NCBI RefSeq assembly: GCF_900104455.1
Contig: NZ_FNHB01000001.1
Location: 186,001 to 250,000, forward strand
Direction: 5' to 3'
From: Dendrosporobacter quercicolus
Lineage (GTDB): Bacteria > Bacillota > Negativicutes > DSM-1736 > Dendrosporobacteraceae
DNA length: 64,000 bases
Within the stretch, counting starts at the first letter, position 1, and every line of letters begins with the position of its first letter. Of this stretch, positions 42,080 to 50,254 are shown one piece after another. Position numbers and translations under genes: made by a program. The notes under the pieces are model-generated. The model did no database searches. It was not told the origin of the DNA and saw only the letters and a list, made by a program, of their open reading frames with translations.

Positions 42080-42754
42080 ATGATTGACTGGCTGATGGTT
42101 GCTGTCACCGGGGTTGGCGTGGCTTATGTAATTAGCAGGATAAGTATTTATATCCATGTACAGCTTTTTCGCAGCAGCAATGACGATTTTGTCATGGTGG
42201 ACGTTTATTTGCCGCACGGCGTGCATTTATATAACATGAAGGTACCGATCCTTGAGCTGGTTACCCGCAACAATATTCCCTGGCTGGAGTCGGAAGTTGA
42301 GACAAAGCAGGGAGAAACAGAGACGGACAGCGGGCGTGAACAGCGTTTTATCAAGGGCTTGGTTCAGATCTTCGTTTACCAGCCGCGCAAGCTGCGTCGC
42401 CTGCTCAGGGTTTATCGCTATTACCGGCGGATGTACCGCCGGTTTATGCATCGGGTGATAGAGACCGTCTGTTGTGAAAAATTCTATTGGACGACATCTT
42501 TTGGTTCTGACGACGCGGCGGTAACGGCGGTACTCAACGGCCTGTTATGGTCAGCCAAAGCAATGATCCTGACTTTTTTGCAGAAACGGACGAATTTTAC
42601 GGCCAAGCCTGTCGTTAAAGTCCAGCCGTTGTTCGGCCAGCAGAAAATTGAAATAGAGTTCCGGTGCATATTCAGTCTAAAACTTGGCAATCTTATAAAT
42701 GCGTTAAAGAGTGTTGTTTATTCTAAAGCTAAGGGGGTACGGAGTAATGTCTGA
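42080..42754 (+). CDS. DUF2953 membrane-anchored protein, YtfI-like
   Basis: About 224 residues with one N-terminal membrane helix (MIDWLMVAVTGVGVAYVIS), then a soluble domain with basic helices (PRKLRRLLRVYRYYRRMYRR). The family sits next to ytfJ in Bacillus and clostridia. Function unknown; the association with the sporulation protein YtfJ suggests a sporulation role. The second ATG (42080) is seven bases from AAAGGTGG; the first is too close. Ends eight bases into ytfJ. Confidence 0.8.
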   Translation: MIDWLMVAVTGVGVAYVISRISIYIHVQLFRSSNDDFVMVDVYLPHGVHLYNMKVPILELVTRNNIPWLESEVETKQGETETDSGREQRFIKGLVQIFVYQPRKLRRLLRVYRYYRRMYRRFMHRVIETVCCEKFYWTTSFGSDDAAVTAVLNGLLWSAKAMILTFLQKRTNFTAKPVVKVQPLFGQQKIEIEFRCIFSLKLGNLINALKSVVYSKAKGVRSNV

Positions 42755-43187
42755 GCATCCGATTCAGGGCTTGATGAAGACGGCAATGGCCAGCATTAAG
42801 GATATGGTTGATGTAAATACAATTGTCGGTGATGCTGTTGAAACACCTGATGGCACCGTAATTATTCCGATTTCGCGGGTAACTTTTGGATTTGCAGCCG
42901 GTGGCGGAGATTATGACCCGGAGGAAACTGCCGCCGAACAGGTCGCCAATTCCTTTGGCGGCGGCAGTGGTGCAGGCGTCAGTGTCCGGCCGGTAGGTTT
43001 TTTGGTTTGTTCGCCGGCAAACGGGGTGCGGTTTATGCCGGTAGAGGGTAATGTCATGTACGACCGCCTGCTTGATCTTGTGCCGCAAACCCTGGCTAAA
43101 ATTCAGGAAATGATGAAAGGCAAAGAGCCTGATGAGCAGCTGAGTGGGCTTGCTGAAACCGCTGAAACCAGCCAGCTTCATTCGTAA
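42747..43187 (+). CDS. ytfJ: Sporulation protein YtfJ (GerW family)
   Basis: 146-residue GerW-family protein. Seen: HPIQGLMKTAMASIKDMVDVNTIVG, then the GTVIIPISRVTFGFAAGGG motif and a C-terminal VGFLVCSPANGVRFMPV. In Bacillus YtfJ is a sporulation protein required for normal germination. ATG 42747 after GGGGGTACGGAG; an in-frame ATG upstream is inside DUF2953 coding sequence. Confidence 0.92.
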   Translation: MSEHPIQGLMKTAMASIKDMVDVNTIVGDAVETPDGTVIIPISRVTFGFAAGGGDYDPEETAAEQVANSFGGGSGAGVSVRPVGFLVCSPANGVRFMPVEGNVMYDRLLDLVPQTLAKIQEMMKGKEPDEQLSGLAETAETSQLHS

Positions 43188-43235
43188 CAATACATCGCAG
43201 CCGCCCGGTTCGAGGTAATATTTGGCCCCATTGTA

Positions 43236-43263
43236 ACCAAAGCTGAGGTTTGAACATAGGATA
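43236..43263 (+). promoter_or_regulatory. Sigma-K-like promoter for the Gly-rich micropeptide
   Basis: AC at 43236-43237, 17 bases, then CATAGGATA at 43255-43263 fits the sigma-K pattern AC-n17-CATAnnnTA. The predicted start site is about 30 bases before the micropeptide ATG. This would place it in the late mother cell. Confidence 0.45.
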
Positions 43264-43301
43264 CCGTGCATCACAACTATAACCTCAAGGGAGGAATAAT
43301 A

Positions 43302-43424
43302 ATGGGCTTTGGTGGTTTTGGCGGCTGCGGCGGCGGACGAGGTGGAAATTGGTGGATTATCATCATCATAATTATCCTGTTGGCGTTTTTCTGCAGCAAT
43401 GATGACTTTACCTCCGACTGCTGA
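43302..43424 (+). CDS. 40-residue Gly-rich, single-helix micropeptide (YjcZ-like)
   Basis: Begins MGFGGFGGCGGGRGGN, then a WW pair and a run of seven isoleucines continuing to LLAFF as one membrane helix (about residues 17-30), with a short acidic, Cys-containing tail. The Gly-rich head and single helix resemble YjcZ-family spore proteins. GGGAGG nine bases before the ATG; a sigma-K-like promoter lies just upstream. It follows ytfJ by about 115 bases. Confidence 0.7.
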   Translation: MGFGGFGGCGGGRGGNWWIIIIIIILLAFFCSNDDFTSDC

Positions 43425-43498
43425 CAAAAGCATGCCGTGACTTTCTAAAGGGCGCTTTCTGAAGCGCGCCTAGCAAGGCTGTTGCAAAACAGCCTCTA

Positions 43499-43546
43499 AA
43501 AAAGAGGAAATGCCGGTACCGCGAGGTATGGGCATTTCCTCTTTTG
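43499..43546. terminator. Strong hairpin/terminator in the adhE upstream gap
   Basis: AAAAGAGGAAATGCC pairs with GGCATTTCCTCTTTT; an inner CC-GCGA-GG forms a GNRA-type tetraloop. T-runs flank both sides, so it could act in both directions. Confidence 0.7.
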
Positions 43547-43892
43547 TTGTATAAGGCAGCAGCTTTATCCGGCCTTGTTCAGTTAGCTTCGGGCAGGTAG
43601 GCGTCCATTTGGTGCAGCTTAATCTTACTTCACTTCGCACTGAGAACGGCAAATCAGTGCGGCTTTTTATCGTCAGGAGGAAGAGGATTGCAGCGTTTAA
43701 TCGACCGGTTGAATTGGGGAAAAACGCTTATTGTCGCCTGAATTTCAGTTTCTTGCTTTTTAAGGCTTTGATTTTCTCGCGGTAGGCGGCAAAGTTTAAG
43801 AGGGGTTAAAGCCATAGAATTCAAGCATTGATGCACTCCCTACGGACAATAAGTCGAGTTTGGGAAAGTATTTTTTAATTAAATAAATTTTT

Positions 43893-43924
43893 TTGTTTCT
43901 AATTTTTAGAATTTTTGCTATAAT
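43893..43924 (+). promoter_or_regulatory. Extended -10 promoter for adhE
   Basis: TGCTATAAT (43916-43924) is an extended -10 box; TTGTTT at 43893 would be a -35 box but is 20 bases away. The start of adhE is about 90 bases further on. No clear Rex operator was found. Confidence 0.5.
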
Positions 43925-44017
43925 TAAGACGATAAGTAAAATATTCCATTAAATTGGATGATTTTACTATGCTATATTCGAGCCCACAATATTATAATCG
44001 AGGGGGTATATTCATTT

Positions 44018-46615
44018 ATGAAAGTGACTAACGCTGAAGAATTGTTGGAAAGTTTAAGGGGGCTAAGAGAGGCTCAGAAAGAATTCAGCACATTTACGCA
44101 AGCCCAGGTTGATGAAATTTTCCGGCAGGCTGCTCTGGCGGCCAATGACGCGAGAATTGAGCTGGCCAAAATGGCGGTCGAGGAAAGCGGCATGGGAATT
44201 GTTGAGGACAAAGTAATCAAGAATCATTTTGCCTCAGAGTTTCTTTATAACAAATTCAAAGATGAGAAAACCTGTGATGTGATTGAACGCGACACTTCCT
44301 TCGGACTAGCCAAGGTGGCGGAGCCGCTGGGGGTTATTGCAGCGGTTATCCCGACCACCAATCCCACCTCAACCGCAATCTTTAAGTCGCTGATTGCCCT
44401 TAAGACCAGAAACGGCATTATCTTTTCCCCTCATCCCCGCGCGAAACAGTGCACAATAGCCGCCGCTAAAGTGGTGCTGGATGCGGCTGTAAAAGCCGGT
44501 GCACCCAAAGGAATTATTGGCTGGATTGATGAACCTTCGATTGAACTGACGAATATTGTGATGAAAGAATGTGACGTTATTCTGGCCACCGGCGGGCCGG
44601 GCATGGTGCAGGCCGCCTATTCGTCCGGTAAACCGGCCATCGGCGTCGGGCCTGGCAATTCACCGGCCATCATTGATGATACCGCTGATATTCAGATGGC
44701 TGTCAGTTCGCTGTTGCTGTCAAAAACCTTTGATAATGGCATGATCTGCGCGTCTGAACAATCCATCGTTGTCATGGATAAGGTTTACAATGCCGTAAAG
44801 GCGGAATTGGAAGCCCGGGGAGCATACATCCTTAAAAAGGACGAAGTACCCAAGGTCGGCTCGGTCATTTTGAAAAACGGCCGCCTGAATGCCGAGATTG
44901 TCGGGCAAAGTGCGCATACGATCGCCGGGCTGGCCGGGGTAACCGTGCCGGAAAAGGCCAAGGTGCTGATCGGCGAGGTGGAATCGGTAGAGCTGGAAGA
45001 GCCGTTCTCGCATGAAAAGCTGTCGCCGGTGCTGGGGATGTACAGGGCCAGTACATTTGACGAGGCTGTGACGAAAGCGGCAAGACTGGTGGAATTAGGC
45101 GGCTATGGGCACACGTCCATCCTTTATACCAATCCTGATCTTTCCAAGGACCGGATTGAAAAAATGAGCACAGCACTGAAAACCTGCCGTATTCTCATTA
45201 ATATGCCTTCCTCTCAAGGAGCAATCGGTGATATCTATAACTTTAAGCTGGAACCATCGCTCACGCTGGGTTGCGGTTCGTGGGGCGGAAATTCAGTGTC
45301 GACAAACGTTGGTCCCCGCCATTTGCTCAATGTTAAGAGTGTAGCCGAGAGGAGAGAAAATATGCTTTGGTTCAGGGTACCGGAAAAGATTTACTTTAAA
45401 TATGGCTGCATTCCCGTTGCTTTAAGGGAACTTAAAGTACTGGGTAAGAAGAAAGTTTTTATCGTCACTGATGAAGTGTTGTATGGGCTGGGCTTCCTAA
45501 CGAAAATTGAAGAACTTCTCAAAGGCATGGACATTGATTATAAGGTGTTCAGCGATGTACAGCCTGATCCCACTCTGGCGACAGCCCGTAAAGGCGCTGC
45601 GGAAATGCTGTCCTATAAGCCGGATACCATCATTTCGGTGGGCGGCGGTTCAGCGATGGATGCGGCGAAAATCATGTGGGTTCTGTACGAGCATCCTGAA
45701 TCGCGGTTTGAAGACCTGGCTTTGCGCTTTATGGATATCAGAAAGAGAATCTACACTTTCCCGACCATGGGGCAAAAAGCAATGATGATTGCCATACCGA
45801 CCTCATCAGGCACCGGTTCCGAGGTAACGCCGTTTACGGTTATCACTGATGAAACCACCGGCAATAAGTATCCGCTGGCCGATTATGCAGTGACTCCGAA
45901 TATGGCGATCATTGACGCTGAAATGATGATGAAAATGCCGAAAGGCCTGACGGCAGCTTCCGGCGTGGATGCTTTGACACACGCCCTGGAAGCCAGAGTT
46001 TCAGGCATGGCCACAGAGTATACCAACGGTATATGTATGGAAGCAATTAAACTTATTTTTAAATATCTGCCGATTGCTTACAATGAAGGCCAAACGAATG
46101 TTGAAGCCAGAGAGAAGATGGCTCACGCGTCTACTATGGCCGGCATGGCTTTCGCCAACGCTTTCCTGGGCGTATGTCACTCCATGGCCCATAAGCTTGG
46201 CGCGCAGCATCATGTCCCGCACGGGGTTGCCAATGCCTTACTGATTAATCAGACAATCCGGTTTAATGCTCAGGACAATCCGGTGAAACAAATGACCTTC
46301 CCGCAATACAAATATCCAAACGCCAGAGCAGCTTATGCTGAAATAGCCGATGGTCTGGGGCTTGGCGGAAGAAATGCCGATGAGAAAGTTGAGCGTCTAA
46401 TCAAGGCAATTGATGAGCTGAAAGAAAAAATCAATCTGCCGAAAACGATTAAAGAGGCTAAAGTAACCGAAAAAAGCTTTTATGCAACGCTTGATCAAAT
46501 GTCGGAACGGGCGTTTGATGACCAATGCACCGGACCAAATCCGAGATATCCGCTTATTAGCGAAATCAAGCAGATGTATATCAATGCATTTGAAGGCACT
46601 GAAGTTAAAGTATAA
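44018..46615 (+). CDS. adhE: Bifunctional acetaldehyde-CoA/alcohol dehydrogenase AdhE
   Basis: 865-residue fusion that reduces acetyl-CoA to ethanol through acetaldehyde. The N-terminal aldehyde dehydrogenase part (about residues 1-440) has IPTTNPTSTAIFK and the catalytic Cys in NGMICASEQS. The C-terminal iron alcohol dehydrogenase part (about 450-865) has the GGGSAMDAAK nucleotide site, GVDALTHALEA and the metal His motif CHSMAHKLGAQHHVPHG. ATG 44018 follows a GAGGGGGT site. Stands alone with its own promoter and terminator. Supports ethanol formation or oxidation with redox balance. Confidence 0.96.
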   Translation: MKVTNAEELLESLRGLREAQKEFSTFTQAQVDEIFRQAALAANDARIELAKMAVEESGMGIVEDKVIKNHFASEFLYNKFKDEKTCDVIERDTSFGLAKVAEPLGVIAAVIPTTNPTSTAIFKSLIALKTRNGIIFSPHPRAKQCTIAAAKVVLDAAVKAGAPKGIIGWIDEPSIELTNIVMKECDVILATGGPGMVQAAYSSGKPAIGVGPGNSPAIIDDTADIQMAVSSLLLSKTFDNGMICASEQSIVVMDKVYNAVKAELEARGAYILKKDEVPKVGSVILKNGRLNAEIVGQSAHTIAGLAGVTVPEKAKVLIGEVESVELEEPFSHEKLSPVLGMYRASTFDEAVTKAARLVELGGYGHTSILYTNPDLSKDRIEKMSTALKTCRILINMPSSQGAIGDIYNFKLEPSLTLGCGSWGGNSVSTNVGPRHLLNVKSVAERRENMLWFRVPEKIYFKYGCIPVALRELKVLGKKKVFIVTDEVLYGLGFLTKIEELLKGMDIDYKVFSDVQPDPTLATARKGAAEMLSYKPDTIISVGGGSAMDAAKIMWVLYEHPESRFEDLALRFMDIRKRIYTFPTMGQKAMMIAIPTSSGTGSEVTPFTVITDETTGNKYPLADYAVTPNMAIIDAEMMMKMPKGLTAASGVDALTHALEARVSGMATEYTNGICMEAIKLIFKYLPIAYNEGQTNVEAREKMAHASTMAGMAFANAFLGVCHSMAHKLGAQHHVPHGVANALLINQTIRFNAQDNPVKQMTFPQYKYPNARAAYAEIADGLGLGGRNADEKVERLIKAIDELKEKINLPKTIKEAKVTEKSFYATLDQMSERAFDDQCTGPNPRYPLISEIKQMYINAFEGTEVKV

Positions 46616-46622
46616 CCAACAT

Positions 46623-46653
46623 AAAAAGCGCCGGCTTCCGCCGGTGCTTTTTA
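46623..46653 (+). terminator. Terminator after adhE
   Basis: AAAAGCGCCGGC stem (one G-U pair), TTCC loop, complementary arm and TTTTTA. Confidence 0.9.
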
Positions 46654-46797
46654 TTGCTTAAAACCGGATGTAATACTTGTTGCAAGGGGATAAGTATGAT
46701 ACTATATTTACATGGTTAAAAAAGGGAATTGAGGTTTTTTTCGCTGCAAGGCACTTTATTGCAGCGGGACATAAGCGTTGAAAAGGGGAATGGATGC

Positions 46798-47373
46798 ATG
46801 GAGTATCAGGAAGAGCACGGCCGCCATGGTCGCTGGCAGGAAAAATTATTAAAGACCAGGTCGTTGATTATTGCGGGAGAAATTACCCAGGCGTTAACGG
46901 AAAAGGTAACGGCTCAGCTGTTATTATTGCAGGAGATGGGCGATGCGCCTATTAAGCTGTTTATCAACAGTCAGGGCGGGCATGTGGAAGCAGGCGACAC
47001 CATCCACGACGTAATCAAGTTCGTTAAGCCGCGGGTAATTGCCATTGGTACGGGCTGGGTAGCCAGCGCCGGTATTACCATCTATCTTGCCGCCGATAAA
47101 CAAGACCGCTATTCGCTGCCGAATACCCGGTATATGATTCACCAGCCGTTGGGCGGCGTGCGCGGCCAGGCGGCGGACATTAAAATCGAGGCCGACGAAA
47201 TTGTTAAAATGCGCAGCAGAATTAACAAGTTAATCAGCGCCGGCACCGGTCAGCCTTTGGAGAAGGTCGAAAAAGATACGCAAAGAAATTATTGGCTGGA
47301 TGCTGAAGAAGCTAAAGGGTATGGCATTGTGAATAAAATTATTACCCAGTACAGTGAACTGGACAATTTATAA
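46798..47373 (+). CDS. tepA: ClpP-like protease, translocation-enhancing protein TepA type
   Basis: 191-residue ClpP-fold serine protease. The triad is visible: Ser in WVASAGITI (about residue 88), His in MIHQPLGG (about 113) and Asp in NYWLDAEEA. Compared with ClpP, the substrate loop and N-terminus differ, as in the TepA/YmfB group, which is thought to degrade signal peptides or help secretion. ATG 46798 follows AAAAGGGG. Stands alone. Confidence 0.85.
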   Translation: MEYQEEHGRHGRWQEKLLKTRSLIIAGEITQALTEKVTAQLLLLQEMGDAPIKLFINSQGGHVEAGDTIHDVIKFVKPRVIAIGTGWVASAGITIYLAADKQDRYSLPNTRYMIHQPLGGVRGQAADIKIEADEIVKMRSRINKLISAGTGQPLEKVEKDTQRNYWLDAEEAKGYGIVNKIITQYSELDNL

Positions 47374-47475
47374 GACTGCCTGATCAGCAGCTGGGCAAAA
47401 AGGCTGTCACAGTAAGACCGCCCGCAAGCAATCCAAAGACAGACGGCAATCGGCAGAGCAGCCGGAAGCCGTATT

Positions 47476-47531
47476 CAACCAAGAACAGGTCCCTCGTTTG
47501 CTTTTGCAAACGAGGGACCTGTTCTTGGTTG
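47476..47531. repeat. Perfect 26-bp hairpin after tepA
   Basis: Positions 47476-47501 are exactly complementary to 47506-47531 around TTTT. It lies in the 365-base gap between convergent genes. It has no long T-run, so it may be a terminator-like or REP-like element. Confidence 0.8.
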
Positions 47532-47595
47532 TTATGTTCACAAACCGACTAAGGCTGCTTTTTTTCTCAACCGCTTTTTTGCTCATATTTCTTCA

Positions 47596-47648
47596 AGAAG
47601 GCGTGTCGCCGTGCTTTTTTCTAAAAACCGTTCGGCGATACGCCTTCT
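47596..47648. repeat. Second hairpin in the tepA/small-gene gap
   Basis: AGAAGGCGTGTCGCCG (47596-47611) pairs with CGGCGATACGCCTTCT (47633-47648) with one G-U pair and a 21-base loop that contains a T-run. Nothing else was recognised in 47374-47739. Confidence 0.65.
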
Positions 47649-47739
47649 AACTCTGGCTATTTAACTGATTAGCCGAAATAATTCTGGTTGGGGTTTAAGT
47701 TTTGTACATTTTACGTTTGTTTTTTACATATAGATGGTA

Positions 47740-47928
47740 CTAGCTTAGTTTGGCAAGCTGATCTTTAATTTGCGTAGCGTGCAAAGCTTCGGCTTCAGCA
47801 AAATGGCGGTACATTTTGGAAACATCGGCATTGTTAATTTGTTCGGCAAATGTCTGATAGTCGCGAACCAATTCCTGTTTTTGCGTTAACGTTGTCCGCA
47901 ATGAAGTTTTTATATCCAATACTTCCAT
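47740..47928 (-). CDS. 62-residue helical small protein, ferritin-like-looking
   Basis: Reverse-strand gene behind a perfect AAGGAGGTGA. Product MEVLDIKTSLRTTLTQKQELVRDY then a long amphipathic region with FAEQINNADVSKMYRHFAEAEALHATQIKDQL. The E-x-x-x-x-x-H-x-x-A-E pattern recalls rubrerythrin/ferritin-like helices, but metal binding cannot be claimed. ATG at 47928 chosen over an upstream in-frame GTG that overlaps the ribosome site. No further context. Confidence 0.72.
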   Translation of the reverse strand: MEVLDIKTSLRTTLTQKQELVRDYQTFAEQINNADVSKMYRHFAEAEALHATQIKDQLAKLS

Positions 47929-48096
47929 AGCGTAAATCACCTCCTTATCGCTAACTTTATCCGGAGACTAACCTGTCTGAGAACGCCTCTGAGCGGCTGA
48001 GTCCCGGATAAGGGCGACTAAATGTCAGGTAGGCTAAAAACCCAACGAAGTCTTTGTTATTATTTCCTTTAAAAACTGTATTGATGTATGGCGGTT

Positions 48097-48125
48097 TTGA
48101 CGGTTGGGCAAAACATATATATAAT
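48097..48125 (+). promoter_or_regulatory. Strong sigma-A promoter without an assigned gene
   Basis: TTGACG (48097-48102), 17 bases, TATAAT (48120-48125). The predicted transcript begins near 48132 and runs into the short frame and repeat copy C ahead of dacB. It may serve dacB or an unknown RNA. Confidence 0.65.
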
Positions 48126-48193
48126 AGTTATGTCATTTAAAAAATGATGATAGTGCTCTGCCGCTTAAAACTGCAGGAGGATTGCGCGGGATT

Positions 48194-48298
48194 ATGGCGC
48201 AGCAAGCCTTAGGAGCCACACCTGTTAGCACATGGGTAAGGCGGCAAACTCAAAAGTTCAGGGAGTACTGCACCAACCCTGAATGCTGCAGTTACTGA
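48194..48298 (+). pseudogene. Short frame running into repeat copy C, possible truncated gene
   Basis: ATG at 48194, 13 bases after AGGAGG and downstream of a strong promoter; 34 codons, the first 24 (MAQQALGATPVSTWVRRQTQ and a few more) before the repeat and the rest encoded by it. It may be a gene cut by the repeat, or a leader peptide. The same region can fold as a GCCTTA...TAAGGC hairpin (48208-48242). Confidence 0.3.
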
Positions 48299-48418
48299 CG
48301 GACGGTTTTCCTTAATATTGCGTTGCCGTCAATCGGCATACGCCCGGTAGGCTTCATCCTCCGCCTTGTCTTACGAAAAATCGCCGCGCACTTGCAGTTT
48401 CAGGATTGGCGCAGTATT
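48264..48418 (-). repeat. Dispersed 155-bp repeat, copy C
   Basis: Reverse-oriented copy with ends AGTACTGCACCAACC and GGCGCAGTATT, the GGCATACGCCCGG and CGCCTTGTCTTACG segments, very similar to copy B and the complement of copy A. It ends 22 bases before the dacB start, so it makes up most of that gene's leader. Confidence 0.8.
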
Positions 48419-48440
48419 AGGAAGAAAGGATTTCTTTACG

Positions 48441-49580
48441 ATGATGCGACAGTGTGTTATTTTGTTATGCCTGGGACTGTTTCTGCTGGAGCCGTCCGGC
48501 AGTCTGGCGTCTCCTTTGGAAATAACAGCAAAATCGGCTATTGTAATGGATGCTAGTACGGGAAAAATTTTATATGAGAAAGCGGCTCAGGAACAGCGCT
48601 ACCCGGCCAGCACCACTAAGATAATGACCTTAATTGTGGCGCTGGAACATGGGAACTTAGAGGATATGGTGACCGCCAGTCCCAAGGCCGCCAGTACCGA
48701 AGGGTCATCGTTATGGCTGGAGCCTGGTGAGAAATTACAATTGCTTGATCTGTTGTATGGGATTATGCTGGTTTCCGGTAATGACGCCACAGTGGCGGTA
48801 GCCGAACATATTTCCGGTTCGATGGACAATTTTGCTAAGCTCATGACGGAAAAAGCCCATGCCATTGGAGCGAAAAACACCAATTTTGTAAATTCCAGCG
48901 GATTGCCTGATCCAAAACATGTTACCACCGCCCATGATTTGGCTAAAATCGCCGCCTATGGTTATAAAAACCCGCTGTTTACTCAAATTGTCAGTACCAA
49001 AGAAAAAGTTATTCCCTGGCCAGGTAAGGCCCATGACCGTGAGTTGTATAATGAGAATAAAATGCTGTGGCTGTTTGACGGCGGTAATGGCGTGAAAACC
49101 GGCTATACAGAAGATGCCGGGCGCTGCCTGGTTTCGGCGGCCAGGCGTAATGATATCCAACTGGTGGCTGTGGTGTTAGATAGCGAGTATATGTGGGATG
49201 ATTCCATGGCTCTTTTGGACTATGGTTTTAAGCAGCTGCGGCCGGTCACTCTCTTTGCTAAGGGTGATATTCTCAAAACAGTAAAAATAAAGGACGGGAA
49301 AGCCAGGACGGTAGCTTTGGTCACCAGCAGCGACATGGTTGTACCGGTTTCCGGGGCTGATCAGGAAGAATTTAAAACAATTATTGATGCTCCCGGCAAC
49401 ATAGCGGCGCCGGTAAACGCCGGCGAAAAAATCGGAGTTGCCCGGGTAATGTACAAAGATACCGAAATTGCGGCAGTCGATTTGCTGGCCACAGAGACGG
49501 TAGAGCGTAAGTCGTTTTTCGGTTTGATCTGGGGTTCGGTCTGGAATTTCTTTACTTTCGTGATTAAAAATTTTGCTTAA
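48441..49580 (+). CDS. dacB: D-alanyl-D-alanine carboxypeptidase DacB (spore cortex)
   Basis: S11 penicillin-binding protein that lowers cortex cross-linking. The 379-residue protein has a signal peptide (about residues 3-23), SxxK in PASTTKIM, SGND motif (SxN) and KTG in VKTGYTE, then the C-terminal beta domain. The ATG at 48441 is about 10 bases after GAAAGGA; a longer frame that reaches into repeat C is rejected. In Bacillus dacB is followed by spmA and spmB, as here. Confidence 0.93.
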   Translation: MMRQCVILLCLGLFLLEPSGSLASPLEITAKSAIVMDASTGKILYEKAAQEQRYPASTTKIMTLIVALEHGNLEDMVTASPKAASTEGSSLWLEPGEKLQLLDLLYGIMLVSGNDATVAVAEHISGSMDNFAKLMTEKAHAIGAKNTNFVNSSGLPDPKHVTTAHDLAKIAAYGYKNPLFTQIVSTKEKVIPWPGKAHDRELYNENKMLWLFDGGNGVKTGYTEDAGRCLVSAARRNDIQLVAVVLDSEYMWDDSMALLDYGFKQLRPVTLFAKGDILKTVKIKDGKARTVALVTSSDMVVPVSGADQEEFKTIIDAPGNIAAPVNAGEKIGVARVMYKDTEIAAVDLLATETVERKSFFGLIWGSVWNFFTFVIKNFA

Positions 49581-49616
49581 CAGACCGGGCGCCGGACGGT
49601 ACCTGGTGAGTTCTAG

Positions 49617-49674
49617 CCAAATAACATTGATCATACTCTCTACGGGGGGAGTATTTATGATCAATGTTATTTGG
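49617..49674 (+). promoter_or_regulatory. Hairpin enclosing the spmA ribosome site and start codon
   Basis: Positions 49617-49635 are exactly complementary to 49656-49674, which contain the spmA ATG and first codons. The ribosome site GGGGGGAG lies in the loop or inner stem, helped by an inner CTC/GAG pairing. Such a 19-bp stem would hide the start of translation. Confidence 0.7.
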
Positions 49675-50250
49675 CTGTTGTTTCTGGTCATTGGCATTAT
49701 CTACGCAGGCTGGCAGGGAAGAATTGAAATTGTTACCCAGACTGCGATTAGCGCAGCAGAAGGGGCGGTTGTCTTGTCCTTCAAGCTGATTGGCGTGATG
49801 TGTTTGTGGCTGGGGATTATGAAGATTGCGGAAGCGGCCGGCATGATCCGACTGTTTGCCAGGCTCCTCAGCCCGGTAACCGGACTGCTGTTTCCCGGCG
49901 TTCCAAAGCAGCATCCGGCGATGGGCGCAATTGTGATGACAATCAGCGCCAATATGCTGGGTTTAGGCAATGCCGCCACGCCGCTGGGGATAAAAGCAAT
50001 GCAGGAATTGCAAAAGTTAAATTTGAAGAAGGATACCGCGTCTGACGGTATGTGCACTTTACTGGCCCTGTGCACCACCGGATTCACCCTTGTTCCGGCC
50101 ACGATTATTGCTTTGCGTTCGGCGGCCGGTTCCGCTAATCCGGCTGAAATTGTCGGCGCCACCATCATGGTTAGCCTGGCCGCCACAGCAGTGGCTCTTC
50201 TGGCCGACCGGATCTGCCGAACAGTATATTCGGTACGGGGCAGGAGGTAG
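49657..50250 (+). CDS. spmA: Spore maturation protein A
   Basis: Membrane protein of the SpmA/SpmB pair for spore core dehydration. 197 residues; about five helices with the nucleoside-transporter gate-like motifs LGLGNAATPLGIKAMQEL and LCTTGFTLVPATIIALR. Start ATG 49657 is in a strong stem-loop. Ends just before spmB. Confidence 0.94.
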   Translation: MINVIWLLFLVIGIIYAGWQGRIEIVTQTAISAAEGAVVLSFKLIGVMCLWLGIMKIAEAAGMIRLFARLLSPVTGLLFPGVPKQHPAMGAIVMTISANMLGLGNAATPLGIKAMQELQKLNLKKDTASDGMCTLLALCTTGFTLVPATIIALRSAAGSANPAEIVGATIMVSLAATAVALLADRICRTVYSVRGRR

Positions 50251-50254
50251 CGCG

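Larger units (their letters stand above)
43425..44017 (+). other. Gap before adhE: terminator, unassigned sequence and adhE promoter
   Basis: Holds the strong hairpin at 43499-43546 and the adhE promoter near its end. The part from about 43547 to 43890 has two short reverse-strand frames (60 residues each) without ribosome sites or recognisable sequence. A GCTGTTGCAAAACAGCC hairpin at about 43479 precedes the main stem. Confidence 0.4.

Noticed and set aside
43470-43836. Two 60-residue reverse-strand frames upstream of adhE
   Set aside because: No ribosome sites, no recognisable motifs, and one runs through a terminator hairpin. They look like chance frames.
48208-48260. Riboswitch upstream of dacB
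   Set aside because: A hairpin is present, but no conserved riboswitch core was recognised.
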